In this document: positions 11,016 through 21,972 of the stretch, piece by piece
Numbering within the stretch: the first letter of the stretch is position 1
Layout: each line of letters begins with the position of its first letter
Origin: Camillea tinctor
Lineage: Eukaryota; Ascomycota; Sordariomycetes; Xylariales; Xylariaceae
Assembly (NCBI GenBank): GCA_022578605.1
Contig: MU394055.1
Location: forward strand, 872,902-936,901
Direction: 5' to 3'
Length of the DNA stretch: 64,000 bases
Notes under the pieces: generated by a model
Told to the model about the DNA's origin: nothing
Databases searched by the model: none
The model's input: the letters and a program-made list of their open reading frames with translations, nothing else
Translations under genes and position numbers: made by a program

Positions 11016-13191
11016 ATGGCAGAAGAACAAGATAACAGAATGATTCTGGATGGCAAACCAGCTCCTAGCTCGACCAATACCATGATGTCATGGGTAAATC
11101 TGAACTCTGTACCTACAGAGATTATGGAGATTATTCTTGAGCCTTTCAAGATCGAACCTCTCCAAACAAGGCCTTGGAATCGACTGCGCAGAGATTACGC
11201 TGAGAAGAAAACGGTTTTGATAAATATGTCGCTTGTATCCAAGGGAACTCATGACATTGCCAACAAGTTCCTTTATTGGAATGTCTTTATCTATTCTGGT
11301 TCGCAGGCGGCGCTTTTACTACGCACCCTCTGGAACCAGCCTAATTTGAGAACATACACAAGACATGTTACAATCCTCCGTCCTATGGGTGGGAATGAAT
11401 TGGCAGATGTGCTTGTTAGAACTTGGGAAGAGAAGTGTAACAACCAGCTCTTGGCCCAACGTGCTGTGGGATGTGACAAGGTCATGAAAGATGTCGATGG
11501 ATGTCCCCAGCTTAACCTCGCCTTCAAGGGACCTGAATTGTTGCATCTCCAAAGGGAATTTGACCATGCAAACAGATTGAGCTTCAGTGATCCTCGACCA
11601 CTCAAGTTTATCAGTGCTATCTTTGCACTTCTGGAGAACCTAGACGACGTCCTTCTTCGTAAGTAATCCTCGAACCCCCCGCTTATTAACCCTTTAAGAT
11701 TGTCTAAATGCCACGATTGCTAATTCCTTTTGTTTATTTGTTTCGTTTTTCTATCCACAGACGTGCCAGACTATCGTTCGAAGAACGAGGGGTACCAGAT
11801 CCCAACACAGATGGGATTGTTTGACCCAATCTTACACCCCCTCCTACCAGCATTGAAGACCCTTCGCATGCAAGTAGGGCGCTGCATTAATATTTGGCAG
11901 GAACCTGCAGTCAACCCCTTATATCTTCAATTCATGAACATCGGACGGGGTACTAACCCTGAAAAGCCCACTATAGGCACTGTCACACGCTTTGAATGTC
12001 ACTCAGATAATGGTGACTGGAGCCCCCTTTTCGGAGAGATCAGGAACCGCAAGAAAATTCTGGGCGAGCTCCCAGCCCTGAAGCAAGAGGAAATCGACAA
12101 GTTCTCCGTTCTTGAAGACCTGCGCCTCTACAACAGCAAAACCACGTCAAATTCTATCTACATATTCCTGATGCGGTGTGCTAACTTGTGGAACTTGGCC
12201 TGGGTGACTTCCGATGACAGTAAGTGATCTAGAACAATTATTACTTGCTATTTGGAACCAGTTTCCGGACTAAAGCTAAAAACACTTCTGATTATATCCA
12301 TTTCTTTGAGCTTCTCATCCTTATATAATATTTCAAGAGTTATAGTGCCCCTGTCATAGCAATTACTGACATATTTTTACTACAGTGGAACCGGAAGATA
12401 TGGACCACCCCCTCGAGAACTCCATGAGTCTCGAGGACGCTCTGAACCCGGGGGCGGAGAGACTACGGTCTCTCCACCTAGAGCCACGGGGGACGAATGG
12501 TGCAACTCTACGGAATGCACCTTCGGTCAGCTTTGCACATTTTACTGTGCTTACACACCTGGCCGTGGATATCAATACCCTACTAGGGTATTGTCATGTG
12601 TTCTGGCGACACTACAGAGACAGCGACAGCGAGGAGGAGAACCTCGAGGATACAGATACCGAAGACGAGCTCGAGATCCCAGCCCTGGCTTCGTTGCTGC
12701 CCATATCTTTGGTCGATCTGACGGCCATAGATTACGCTACTTACCTTGGGGAGGGCCCCAAACACGACCCCCCCTCAGAGGGAGGCTACCCTCCGACCCC
12801 GCTACACGAGTATATCATGTGGCAGAAGCTTTGGGAGTTTGTGGCCGATTGCCCGACCACCCACCCCAACCTCCGATACATCACGCTGAGAACGTTCCGA
12901 GAGGACGACTTCAGCGCGGACAGCTTCCACGACCTGGCCGAGGCATTTGAGGGGATCGGTGTGTCTTTTTCGTGGGAGGCGATCGTGGTTGAGCCCTTGG
13001 TGGTTAGGGATGCTGTGTGGGACGGAGCTCCCGAGGACGTCTGGAGACCTACTCCGGCTTTGCAACCATGGGTGGAGTGGATGACCGAGCGGTATGCTGA
13101 GGAGGACGACGAAGACGACGATGAGGATGAAGATGAAGATAACGGAGACAATGATGACGACGAGGACGAGGATGGAGATGAAGACGAGTAA
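11016..13191 (+). CDS. F-box-like protein with acidic C-terminus
   Basis: There are three exons, 11016-11658, 11761-12219 and 12386-13191, all joined in phase 1 with GTAAGT donors; the product is 635 aa. The N-terminal segment LNSVPTEIMEIILEPF (about 29-44) followed by LINMSLVSKGTHDIANKFLYW fits an F-box-like helix set. The LPTEI...I and L..VSK....A...LY pattern is typical of fungal F-box proteins, which act as substrate receptors of SCF ubiquitin ligases. The middle contains hydrophobic repeats such as LHPLLPALKTLRM and LRYITLRTF, consistent with irregular leucine-rich repeats, but I cannot define units. The last 40 residues are almost purely Asp/Glu with Asn/Gly, encoded by GA-rich codon repeats at 13105-13190. 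Substrate and role are unknown. Fungal F-box families expand quickly, and its position in a sparse region beside a SAT4 gene fits an accessory gene. Confidence 0.68.
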
Positions 13192-14498
13192 TACTTTTTG
13201 GGGACGTCTAAGTTCACTCGTCAGCCATAGGAGAGGGACAAGGTACGCTTAGATACCGTAAACGCCCAGTGTAGGAATTAATAGACAAGACGACAGTCCG
13301 TCGACCAAACAAAAATTAATTCTTCTCTTCTGCTACGATAACTCTCTTCAGTGTTTTCATTCATGGCCAGCGGCACTGAGCCCACTTGCTACATCTCCTT
13401 ACCTACACTTACAACAGAGTCATTATTTTACTCGCCGCACAACACCACACCAGGTATGTATTGTACCGAGCCTGGCCTAGGGCTGACTGACCTGCATTAA
13501 TTAAGTAGGTAGTATGAGCACGTCTATAGCTGCCAAGAGCATTTCTGCTTCGCACTTAACTCCCTTTAGATAGGTCCAGCAGCCGTAGCTGAGGGACTGT
13601 TTCCCGGTATCCACACGACAGACCTGAAATAGTGCTTAGGAGAAGGGGGGGGAGGTGAGCACTTCTACTCTTTCATCGCAAGCTGATTACTAGAAAGGGC
13701 GTTTCCCTCGCCCCGCAGGTTGGGTTATATATCTGCGGAACACACAGCACGCTCACATACGACAAAGCTACTCGACACGCTATTCGCTGCCTTTCCGATC
13801 ATGTACGCACACGAACTCCGCTTTGATTCTGTTGGTGTTACTGCGGCCGTGGTGATCATTGTCTCTTCTCGATCTGATTTATCGGAATGCAGTGCAACCC
13901 TACCCAAGTCCCCTGAATAGCAAGGCTATGGTCCCATCCGTCTTACCCTCTCTATAACCTCAACCAACTGGTGTTCTCTGCAAGCAAGCGACCCAAGATG
14001 TAGCTAGTAGCTTCGATAGGCCCCCTGAGATCCCTGTGGGAAGCAAGAAGAGGGGGGGAAAGATTCCCCCAATTCCAAGCACTTTTTTGTCTTTTACCTT
14101 TTCATGAACTCCGACTGGATAAACGATATTCTCCCTCTCTTTCTCTTTTCTCTCTACCCAACTGTGCCAAATCAAGAGAGAAATGCATACGGCTCTGTTG
14201 GAGAATCGATCACAAAAGCCGTGATCGCCGCCTTATATTGGCCTTGCTCTACATCTAATACCATAATTCTTAGTCTTTTTTTCCTTCTCTTTCATCCCCT
14301 CTCCCTCTCCCTCCCCCCTTGCTTCTCTTATATTATCTTGAATTAGCCTTGATGATCATTCTATTGTCCCGTGCTCTAACTCGGCTGTATCCGGCTTCTT
14401 ATCCATCCATACTTGCCATCCCGGCCGTTTTATGTGGATCAGTTACTTATAATCCGCCGTCGCTCCGGGTTTCAAGGCTCCCGTACTAACCATCCGAA
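13192..14498. other. Intergenic region
   Basis: No gene is seen. A small open frame at 13720-13920 has no recognisable features and is open on both strands. Pyrimidine-rich DNA at about 14270-14330 precedes the next start and may be promoter or leader. Confidence 0.5.
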
Positions 14499-16082
14499 AT
14501 GGTCCATCATCGCGGGCTCCCGGCCGCGCTACTGCTCTTTCTTTTCATAAATATCGCGAGCCCCCTGTTCCAACCCCCTGCAGGCCTCGCAGCACTTGAC
14601 GATGCCGCTTTCACCCCCAACTTCGCCCCGCGCTGGTACATGGACGCCGCACCCGCCTCGGCGGCGCAGGCCAAACGACAAGCCGACCAGTGCAATGCGG
14701 GCCAGCACCGCTGCTTGGAGGTCGGCCCCCTCGGCGCCTCATCGTGCTGCGAGTACGACGAGTACTGCGTGGTGAACGCCTCTTGGGGCGTGCAGTGCTG
14801 TGCGCTGGGCTCGAGCTGCGGCCAGCCCTGCCCCGAGGACACCTTCCTCTGCAACTCCACCGCCACGAGCAGCCTCACGCAGACCACCGTGATCGCGCCC
14901 AGCGACGGGGACACGGGCAGCCCCGTCACCACCGAGAACGTGATCCCCTACCCGGTCACCTCGATAGGCTGCTGCCCCCGCCCCTGCGCCAGCGCCTCCT
15001 ACCAGTGCGCGCCCAACTTCGGATCCCAGTGCTGCCCCAACAACGCGACCTGCATCTCGGGCGGCAACTGCGTGATCCCCCCGCCCACCACCACCCCCTA
15101 CAGCACGCGCGTCACCATCGTCCCCGAGGGCTGCACCACCAGCCAGATCACCTGCACCGACGGCGGCGGGTGCTGCGACGTGGGCTCCACGTGCACCTCG
15201 CAGATGGTGTCCAGCACCGCGGCGCTGCTCTGCGCGCCCGACCTCCCCGTGCGCAGCGGCAGCCTGTCGTCGTCGGCGCGCGCAGGCATCGGCGCGGGCA
15301 TCGCCGTGGGCGCCGCGCTCGTCATCGCCGCGCTGACGTGGTTCTGCCTGCGGCGGCGGCGGCGCGCGGCCTCGGGCGCGGGGTCGGGCGTGGGCATGCG
15401 GCACCTGGATCGGGGGGCCGGCGACGGCGAGGCGAGCGAGTCGCTCGTCGCGCGCGCGCATCGGAACCGCAATCGCGCGACCATGCTGACGGCGGCGGGG
15501 GGCGGGGGAGGGGGCACGGTGCGTGGAGGACGCGCGCCGTCCGAGCCGGAGGGCCCCGGCAGCGCGGTGTATTACCGCGAGGGGGGCTACGGGCGCCATG
15601 ATTACCTGGGCCCGGACGCGGTGGTGGGGCCGTACACGGAGGATGCGAACACGCCGGCGCCGCCGGCGATGAGTCCGGGGGTGGGAGGGGGCGGGAGGGG
15701 CGTGCCTGTGATGCCTATGGATCCGGATGATATCGTGCCGCCGGTGGAGATCGACTCGAGGATTCGCGGGTTGAGTATCGGGAGTAGGAACGAGGAGATC
15801 GAGAGGGATTTGATGATCGCGGGGAAGAAGAGCGGCGCGGCTGGGGTGTCGCCGCCGGAGAAGAGGGTTATGAGGAATGTGGAGGGGATGACGGCGGGGG
15901 CACAGGAGAAGGAAATGATGTTGGCGCAGGAGGACGAGGAGCAGTCCGGCCCGTTCGAGTTGTATGGGAGCCCGCCTGTGAGTCCTCCTCCCATAAGTCC
16001 TCCGATGAGCCCGGATTACTTCTCGCGGCAGGCCATGTCACCATCGCCAGAGATGGGGTCAAGGTATAGCGGCGAGCGATGA
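14499..16082 (+). CDS. Secreted-type Cys-rich single-pass membrane protein with disordered cytoplasmic tail
   Basis: An intronless 527-aa protein that I cannot assign to a named family. Residues 1-32 form a signal peptide (LLLFLFINIASPLF core). A Lys-Arg site at 59-60 could be cut by a Kex2-type protease. Residues 65-245 hold 24 cysteines in three blocks (65-118, 158-191, 212-245), with CC doublets at 83/84, 100/101, 158/159, 178/179 and 225/226. Blocks are separated by Thr/Ser/Pro linkers suited to O-glycosylation, and Asn sequons lie at 93, 119 and 182. A TM helix (about 263-283) ends in LRRRRR, giving an outside N-terminus and inside C-terminus. The 240-residue tail is Gly/Pro/Ser-rich with PPVSPPPISPPMSP-like repeats. 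This layout resembles fungal wall-sensor or adhesin-like receptors, but no WSC, CFEM or LysM signature is visible. Codons in 14.6-15.6 kb are extremely GC-rich compared with the neighbours. Confidence 0.8.
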   Translation: MVHHRGLPAALLLFLFINIASPLFQPPAGLAALDDAAFTPNFAPRWYMDAAPASAAQAKRQADQCNAGQHRCLEVGPLGASSCCEYDEYCVVNASWGVQCCALGSSCGQPCPEDTFLCNSTATSSLTQTTVIAPSDGDTGSPVTTENVIPYPVTSIGCCPRPCASASYQCAPNFGSQCCPNNATCISGGNCVIPPPTTTPYSTRVTIVPEGCTTSQITCTDGGGCCDVGSTCTSQMVSSTAALLCAPDLPVRSGSLSSSARAGIGAGIAVGAALVIAALTWFCLRRRRRAASGAGSGVGMRHLDRGAGDGEASESLVARAHRNRNRATMLTAAGGGGGGTVRGGRAPSEPEGPGSAVYYREGGYGRHDYLGPDAVVGPYTEDANTPAPPAMSPGVGGGGRGVPVMPMDPDDIVPPVEIDSRIRGLSIGSRNEEIERDLMIAGKKSGAAGVSPPEKRVMRNVEGMTAGAQEKEMMLAQEDEEQSGPFELYGSPPVSPPPISPPMSPDYFSRQAMSPSPEMGSRYSGER

Positions 16083-16777
16083 TGATCTGATCACTTATAA
16101 TGGATTATGGGCGAAAAGGGGCAAAAGCGGAAAAAAAAAAAAAAGAGAGGGAAAACACTCATTAACTGAATCATGAAACGTGGGAATAGAATAGACATAG
16201 TTTCTACGACACAGGCTGGGAACAATGAGGATCACGACTATTTTTTTACTTGGTTTTAGGTATGTATTAATTATCCTCATCCTAACAATAGGTAGATAGT
16301 GAGTGAACGAAGCACATGACGAACCTGACGATCCAAGCATGAAACTACAGGACTTACACTAAAACCAACTTGATGCGACAACACAGACACTTCTACCCCC
16401 CTTTCTCCTTTTTTGCCTTGTTTTCTCCTCCATGACCTAAAACTCTTCTTTTTTCTTTCTTCCTTCTCTTCTTCTCGTATTCCCTCTTTATCGCATTTAA
16501 TCTTCTTATTGTCACCCCTTTCTGCTCCTTCATTTCCTTCCACCATCCATACATGTGATGAAAAAAGGGATGTTGAAAATAGAGAAAAAGAAAAAAAAAA
16601 GAAATTAAGGGAACGCCCTGACGCCACGCAGATGATGGTGAAAAAAAAAAGCAAATAAAAATTAACATGGAATCCAGCACAATCTTGCCATTCTTGGGCG
16701 CGATCTTTCTCAGCTCTCTCTCCTTTTCTCTCATCCTTTTCAAAGGACAACAAGCATATGGGTCTCGCGACCTTGTT
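16083..16777. other. Convergent intergenic region
   Basis: It lies between the stops of two convergent genes. It holds an A-run near 16132-16144 and AG-rich or CT-rich low-complexity tracts (16390-16480, 16575-16605). I see no coding potential. Confidence 0.6.
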
Positions 16778-17853
16778 CTAGCGCACAGCGCCCCCGAACG
16801 GAGTGCTCTGCCTCAGATCCTTGACCAGCTCATCCACGCTATTCAGGTGCCGACCCAGCAGCGCCTGCTTCTCCTCCTGGGAGCGCGTGTCGGCGGACCC
16901 GACATCTACGGCTGATCCGCGCCGCGACAGGGGCACGCCCCTCCCCGCCGGCCGCCCCACGCTGCTCCCTTCGCTGCTGCTGCTCCCGCTGCTGCCGCTG
17001 CTGGACGCGAACTCGCGCGCGAGCCGGCTCGAGGGGGAGTAGGGCGTCGAGGGGGAAGTCGAGGATGGCGCTTCGGGCATGAGGTAGAAGTACAGGAACT
17101 CGACGAGCTTCAGCTTGACGTCGCGGCTGGTGGAGCGCGACCGGAAGAGCGAGGTCACGGCCAGCAGGCCGTCGAGGTTCTCGAAGGTGCGCGTGTTCTG
17201 CGGCGCGTCGATAAGGGCTGTCACGAGGGTGAGGAGGGTGGCGGATTGGATGGCGGGGCAGAAGTCCGGCTCTAGGAGGTCGAGGAGGAGCTGTGTGGTT
17301 TTTCGCGACAATAAGATTAGCGGGAAAGGGTCTTTAAAGGAAGGGGGAGAAGGAGAAGGAGAAGGAGAGCCCTTACGTTCATGTACATCTCGCGCGAGAA
17401 GAGCGATTTGCTCGGCGGGTGTAGAAGCATGACCCCCTGAATCAGGTCCAGGGCGCTCAGGATGAGCAGGTCGAAGGAGCCGTCACCTCCTTTAGCGACG
17501 AGGCGGTCGAGCGTGTTGACCAGCCGTAGCGCCACATTCCACTCGAACCCCTCCTGCAGCTTGAAGAACTCGTAGAAGGCCGGGTCCGCCGTTAGCTCGT
17601 CTAGGGTCTTGGTTGGTGATGATGTGGAGGACGAGGAGGAAGACGAAGACGAAGACGACGACGATAGCGATGCGGGTGAGTTCGGGCTCGTGGGTGGCGA
17701 TCCCCGGGAGACTGCTGCTGACCCTCGCCGGTCCCGCTGCCGTGATAGGCAGATGTTGGCGAGGAGGCCTTCGACCTGGCGCAGACCCTTGCGGATCTTG
17801 GGGCCGTCGTAGGAGGAGAGGTTGTCGAAGGCAAGGGAGAGGAGGTTCTCCAT
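16778..17853 (-). CDS. cdc14: Septation initiation network component Cdc14 (Sid1-binding, non-phosphatase)
   Basis: Two exons, 17377-17853 and 16778-17290, are joined in phase 0 across an 86-nt intron (GTAAGG donor, GCTAATC branch, CACACAG acceptor), giving 329 aa. The start MENLLSLAFDNLSSYDGPKIRKGLRQVEGLLANICL is characteristic of the Cdc14/SIN family (PF08045). LALRLVNTLDRL-type helices, a leucine-rich middle (DFCPAIQSATLLTLVTALIDAPQNTRTFE) and LKLVEFLYFYLMPE follow. In fission yeast Cdc14 binds the kinase Sid1 at the spindle pole body and is needed for septum formation. It is unrelated to the Cdc14 phosphatase (Clp1). Low-complexity Ser runs interrupt the fold at about 70-90 and near the C-terminus, as is common in filamentous fungi. 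Confidence 0.87.
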
Positions 17854-18215
17854 TGCGACGACGATATTCTATCTTTGAGGTTGCGAACAAACCTGAGGTT
17901 ATTTCTTCCTTTCTCTTACTCTCCTCCCCTCCTGGGAGAGTTGAGTCTATAGAAGTTGAAGAATGTGGTGTAATGACGACTTGAGCAGGGGGGAAGGGGG
18001 GGGTTTATTAAGCTGGAGTGTATCGGTTATTGCTGGCTGTCTTCGGTGTTGACAGGGGAGGGAAGACTTTTTGGCAACTGCAAGATTAAACGAAGAGAAA
18101 GGGGGAAAGGGGTATCACAGGACGAAGAAAAAAATTGAAAAGGTTGGGAAAAGAATATAAAGGAATGAAAAAGGGTATCTTTCTTACAACACAACAACAG
18201 GCTGGCGTTGGAGTT

Positions 18216-18251
18216 GGAATGCGAATCGGAATGAGAATTGGAATGGGAATT
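18216..18251 (+). repeat. Three tandem 12-bp units
   Basis: GGAATGCGAATC, GGAATGAGAATT and GGAATGGGAATT follow each other without gaps. The unit is itself a near-duplicated 6-mer GGAATN/GAATN. It is a minisatellite-like tract in non-coding DNA. Confidence 0.75.
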
Positions 18252-19259
18252 GACAAACAGGAAAACAAAAGAATAGCTGAGAAGAAATTAAAGGTACCAC
18301 TCAGTGGAAAGAAGGCCTCCCAATACCCTTTCTACTTATGCGACTGGCCGCGATTTTGTGTTCATGATGGTGAGTTGTTGCGTCAATAGCTTCTTTATCG
18401 GTTGACTGAGCAACCAGCGGTGTAGTATTGTTGAATTTGTATTGGGCTGGAATTGAACTTGCCCCTCTTCCACCATTTTAGCTGAAGGATAGTTCCCCAC
18501 ATTTCAGCATACCATTTATCCTAGTCCCCACTAATACCTACCTACGAGACAAATAGAATCTTTAGGCTAAAGGGAGCTTGGGCCTCACTACGTTCTGGTC
18601 CAAGCTCTCTCTTATCGGAGCTTGATTTTGGATGGACCAGAAGTTCCTAGTACCTGCAGGTCCTTTTCGCTTTTTTGACAACAGGTATCCATCTTATGTA
18701 GCAGGCATGCAACATGTAGGTGTCCATTATTTATTTATGCTCTTTTCACACCATCTCAGAAAACCAAAGTTATTTTCATTTTTTAATCTCTATTCCTTTT
18801 TTTTTCTTTTGTCTTGGTTGGTATATGTCAAATATTGAAGAAAAGGCAGGTACTTTATCGATATGCTAAACCACCCCTGTAGCCTTGCTCCCCCCCATGC
18901 TACCAACAACGATCATCTGAATGGATGAATCAGGTACTGGTTTAGTCAGGCGATGCGCTATTCGCATCAATTCGCAGCTCATGGGAATTAGTACAGGTAC
19001 CACTTCTGACCATTGCTAATGCCTGTATCCCGCATGACGTCCTGAAAGTTACGCTAAAGGGAAATTATCAACCTTAAGGACAACCTTCATGACCTGAACA
19101 ACAATTTTAGGTAACACTTTTTTTTTCTTTCTCTCCATCTTCCTTACACACACTTACACACGCACACTTACACACACACACCCAATTGATCTTCTATTGA
19201 TCCTAAAGAAACAAAGCATTATTGATGTTTAATTAATGTTTATGACCATGACTTGACTT

Positions 19260-19321
19260 ATTTCTGTTCATTCTTTTATTTCCTTTTTTCCCTTTTCCTT
19301 TTCTCTTTTCTTTTTTTTCTT
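19260..19321 (+). promoter_or_regulatory. Pyrimidine tract upstream of GGPP synthase
   Basis: About 60 nt made almost only of T and C lie some 340 nt before the first ATG. Such CT tracts commonly sit near transcription starts in filamentous fungi. The role is inferred from position. Confidence 0.45.
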
Positions 19322-19657
19322 AAAGAGACTCTTCTCCCCAACAACATCAAACGGGTTGTCTCGTCTCACATCCCACATTTTACATCTTGCATCTTACACA
19401 CAACTCCAAGTACACGATACACACGGTATACACCATATATACACCATACATACAGCAACCAGGCAACCATAACCATCCCAAAGCCTGCTACAACCAATCT
19501 CATCTTGTAAGAATCAACACTTAAATTTAAAATTCATCTATCCATCCTATCATATTCTATTCTGCTGTATTGCATACCTATTGTCCAAGACAAATAGGTA
19601 GTACCTAAAGATAGAATACTATATACAACTACACATTATCCTCTATCACCCTTCTCT

Positions 19658-21001
19658 ATGCGCTACCGGCCCCATTCCGTGCATACTACAGCAGCAGATT
19701 CTGCACCTCACCCTTTACCTGACTTAACCGTCCCCCCACTGCGCATCGCCCCTCGTGTGTGTCCTACTTGCCACCAGTACCGAGAAAGAAGGAAGTCTGA
19801 CAGTATAAGAGTTGGAAGTGGTCCCTGTACAAATTATACGAATTATACAAATTGTTCTGCAGCCATGGGCCCACCGAATCTCCAATCCCCCAACGCTATT
19901 CCTCCTCGAACTTCCTCCACCGGTTATGCCGTTCCCTCTCCTCCTGCCAAGTCTGTATTGCGTCCAGTTCCCGAATCCGACTGGCTTGGTCAGAATTATC
20001 GCCATCGCAAGACTCTGTCTACCTCTGGCCTACCATTGCCGGGCATGAATAACAACGGCCCCCAAGACCCTTCGCGCTATGCCACCGAAGATCTGAACTA
20101 CTCCTCCAAGAAGACATGGACCGACCAGAAGGATAAGGTCCTCATGGGCCCCTATGATTACTTGTTTGCCCACCCCGGGAAGGACTTCCGTACATTGATG
20201 GTGAATTCCTTCAATGCCTGGCTGGACGTGCCCCAGGAGAGCCTGGAGGTCATCACCAAAGTCGTCGGCATGCTGCACACAGCCTCGCTGCTGATCGACG
20301 ATGTGGAAGATAACTCGATCCTACGAAGAGGTCTACCTGTGACCCATAGCATCTTTGGCACCGCCCAAACCATCAATTCCGCCAATTACGTTTATTTCTG
20401 TGCCCTACAGGAGCTTCAGAAGCTACGCAATCCCGAGGCTATCGGCGTATACACCGAGGAACTGCTAAACCTCCACCGAGGCCAGGGTATGGACCTGTTC
20501 TGGAGGGACGCCCTGATCTGTCCCACCGAGGAGGAATATCTCGAGATGGTCGGTAACAAGACCGGCGGGCTCTTCCGGCTGGCCATCAAGCTCATGCAAG
20601 CCGAGTCGTCCGCCCCGATAGACTGCGTTCCCCTCGTCAACATGCTCGGCATCATCTTCCAGATCCAGGACGACTACCGGAATCTGTCGAGCCCCGAGTA
20701 CGGCAAGAACAAGGGCCTCTACGAGGACCTGACCGAGGGCAAATTCTCGTTCCTCATCATCCACAGCATCCGCTCCAACCCGGCTAACCTGCAGCTCCTG
20801 AACATTCTTAAGCAGAAGACCACGGACGACGAGGTTAAGCGGTACGCGGTCAAGTACATGGAGGGCACCGGCAGCTTCGAGTACACCAAGAAGGTCCTGG
20901 AGATCCTGATCAACCGCGCGCGCAAGACGGCGGACGAGCTGGACAACGGGAGGGGCAAGAGCATCGGGATTCACAGGATCTTGGATAAGATGATAGTCTA
21001 A
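19658..21001 (+). CDS. ggs1: Geranylgeranyl diphosphate synthase (housekeeping type)
   Basis: The longest frame gives 447 aa; an alternative ATG in strong context (gcagccATGG) at 19865 gives 378 aa. It makes C20 GGPP from FPP and IPP, feeding protein prenylation, carotenoids and diterpenes. The prenyltransferase fold spans about 160-440. The first Asp-rich motif is DDVED at 214-218 in [14 protein letters not shown], followed by LRRGLPVTH. The second is DDYRN at 338-342 in [16 protein letters not shown], the DDYxN form usual in fungal and animal [18 protein letters not shown] follows. The N-terminal 69 residues are poorly family-like: they contain [12 protein letters not shown] and a TNYTNYTNC repeat, and could be 5' UTR. 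Neighbours are housekeeping genes rather than a terpene cluster, so this is probably the primary-metabolism copy (Neurospora al-3 / yeast BTS1 equivalent). Confidence 0.9.
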   Translation: MRYRPHSVHTTAADSAPHPLPDLTVPPLRIAPRVCPTCHQYRERRKSDSIRVGSGPCTNYTNYTNCSAAMGPPNLQSPNAIPPRTSSTGYAVPSPPAKSVLRPVPESDWLGQNYRHRKTLSTSGLPLPGMNNNGPQDPSRYATEDLNYSSKKTWTDQKDKVLMGPYDYLFAHPGKDFRTLMVNSFNAWLDVPQESLEVITKVVGMLHTASLLIDDVEDNSILRRGLPVTHSIFGTAQTINSANYVYFCALQELQKLRNPEAIGVYTEELLNLHRGQGMDLFWRDALICPTEEEYLEMVGNKTGGLFRLAIKLMQAESSAPIDCVPLVNMLGIIFQIQDDYRNLSSPEYGKNKGLYEDLTEGKFSFLIIHSIRSNPANLQLLNILKQKTTDDEVKRYAVKYMEGTGSFEYTKKVLEILINRARKTADELDNGRGKSIGIHRILDKMIV

Positions 21002-21972
21002 CATCCCACTTAATTATCAATGAATAATAACGATGGCTTTTTTTTTGAGGATAGGGTATGAAGATATATGAAAGAAGATCATTAAATAAAAGGAGGAAGG
21101 GTCTTTATCACTTTTTTTGAAGGTATTATCAAGGCCGCAAATGGAATGGCATGTCTATTGCACACCCCTTCTTGCTTAACGCTTCTGGGATCTGGGTTGA
21201 GAAAGTATGTAGACGGGAGAGGAGACGAGGATCAATGAATAAATGAATAGGGGGGAACGAGCTCAAAATTCTGGATACCCCTTTTTTTTTTTCCTTTTCC
21301 TTCGTCCAATCTTCTCGATTCTCTTTTTTTTTTAGTCTTCTCTCATTTTAATCGAACATGTCGGGATGAGAGAGAAAGAGAGAGAGAGAGATCTTATACG
21401 GGATAGATGGCGATTGGTGGCTCTGAATATTATCTTGGCTTTCACCTAGGTCTCAAGCTGTAGGTTTTTTTTCAAATGAATAAACACAGAAGAAGAAATA
21501 TCGTGTTCATAAGTAAAGGCTACTTGTCGTGGACAAGTGACAAGTGGATGTTCGTATTTATGCTTCTCTGGTCTTGAGGTTGTACAGTGGGATGGGTTTG
21601 TAGTGTATAGGTTGGAGTTGGGGAGGGCATACGCTGGATAGGTTGTAGATTTCCGCCCCGGGAGTCGATGTGGGATTTGGAATTAAGATACCACTCAGAT
21701 AGATGGAGATGCACCTCACGTCCCTTACTGAGAAATACCAGGCTGATGCGGATAATAACAGACTGGATTAACCTAGAAAGTGATATTATTGACCTAATAT
21801 GAAGTCTTAAGCCCTAGTTAATTTACTTTCCTTCATCATTAAGCATGATCCAATTCAATTCAAAGTTGTAGCACCCATACATAGCCTTTATTTCAAAAAG
21901 GGGGTATTCACAGATCAGACTAATCATGTTATTATTCTTTATATTCAATACTGCATCGCATCGTCGCCTTCA
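21002..21972. other. Convergent intergenic region
   Basis: It lies between the stops of the GGPP synthase and peroxin genes. It carries T- and A-runs (21282-21300, 21326-21334), a GA microsatellite at 21368-21391 and no coding signal. Confidence 0.6.

Larger units (their letters stand above)
17854..19657. other. Divergent promoter region, cdc14 / GGPP synthase
   Basis: No gene is supported. It contains a 12-bp tandem repeat (18216-18251), a long pyrimidine tract (19260-19321), CA-rich DNA at 19147-19182, and a string of short ACAC/TATACACCATA repeats around 19400-19455, probably the leader region of the GGPP synthase mRNA. Confidence 0.55.

Noticed and set aside
14690..15601. Long frames on both strands inside the Cys-rich protein gene (303 and 286 codons)
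   Set aside because: They are GC-driven shadows full of Arg/His/Ala. The real frame has signal peptide, Cys blocks and TM segment.
20465..21004. 179-codon frame antisense to GGPP synthase
   Set aside because: Shadow frame of a conserved enzyme gene; no independent features.
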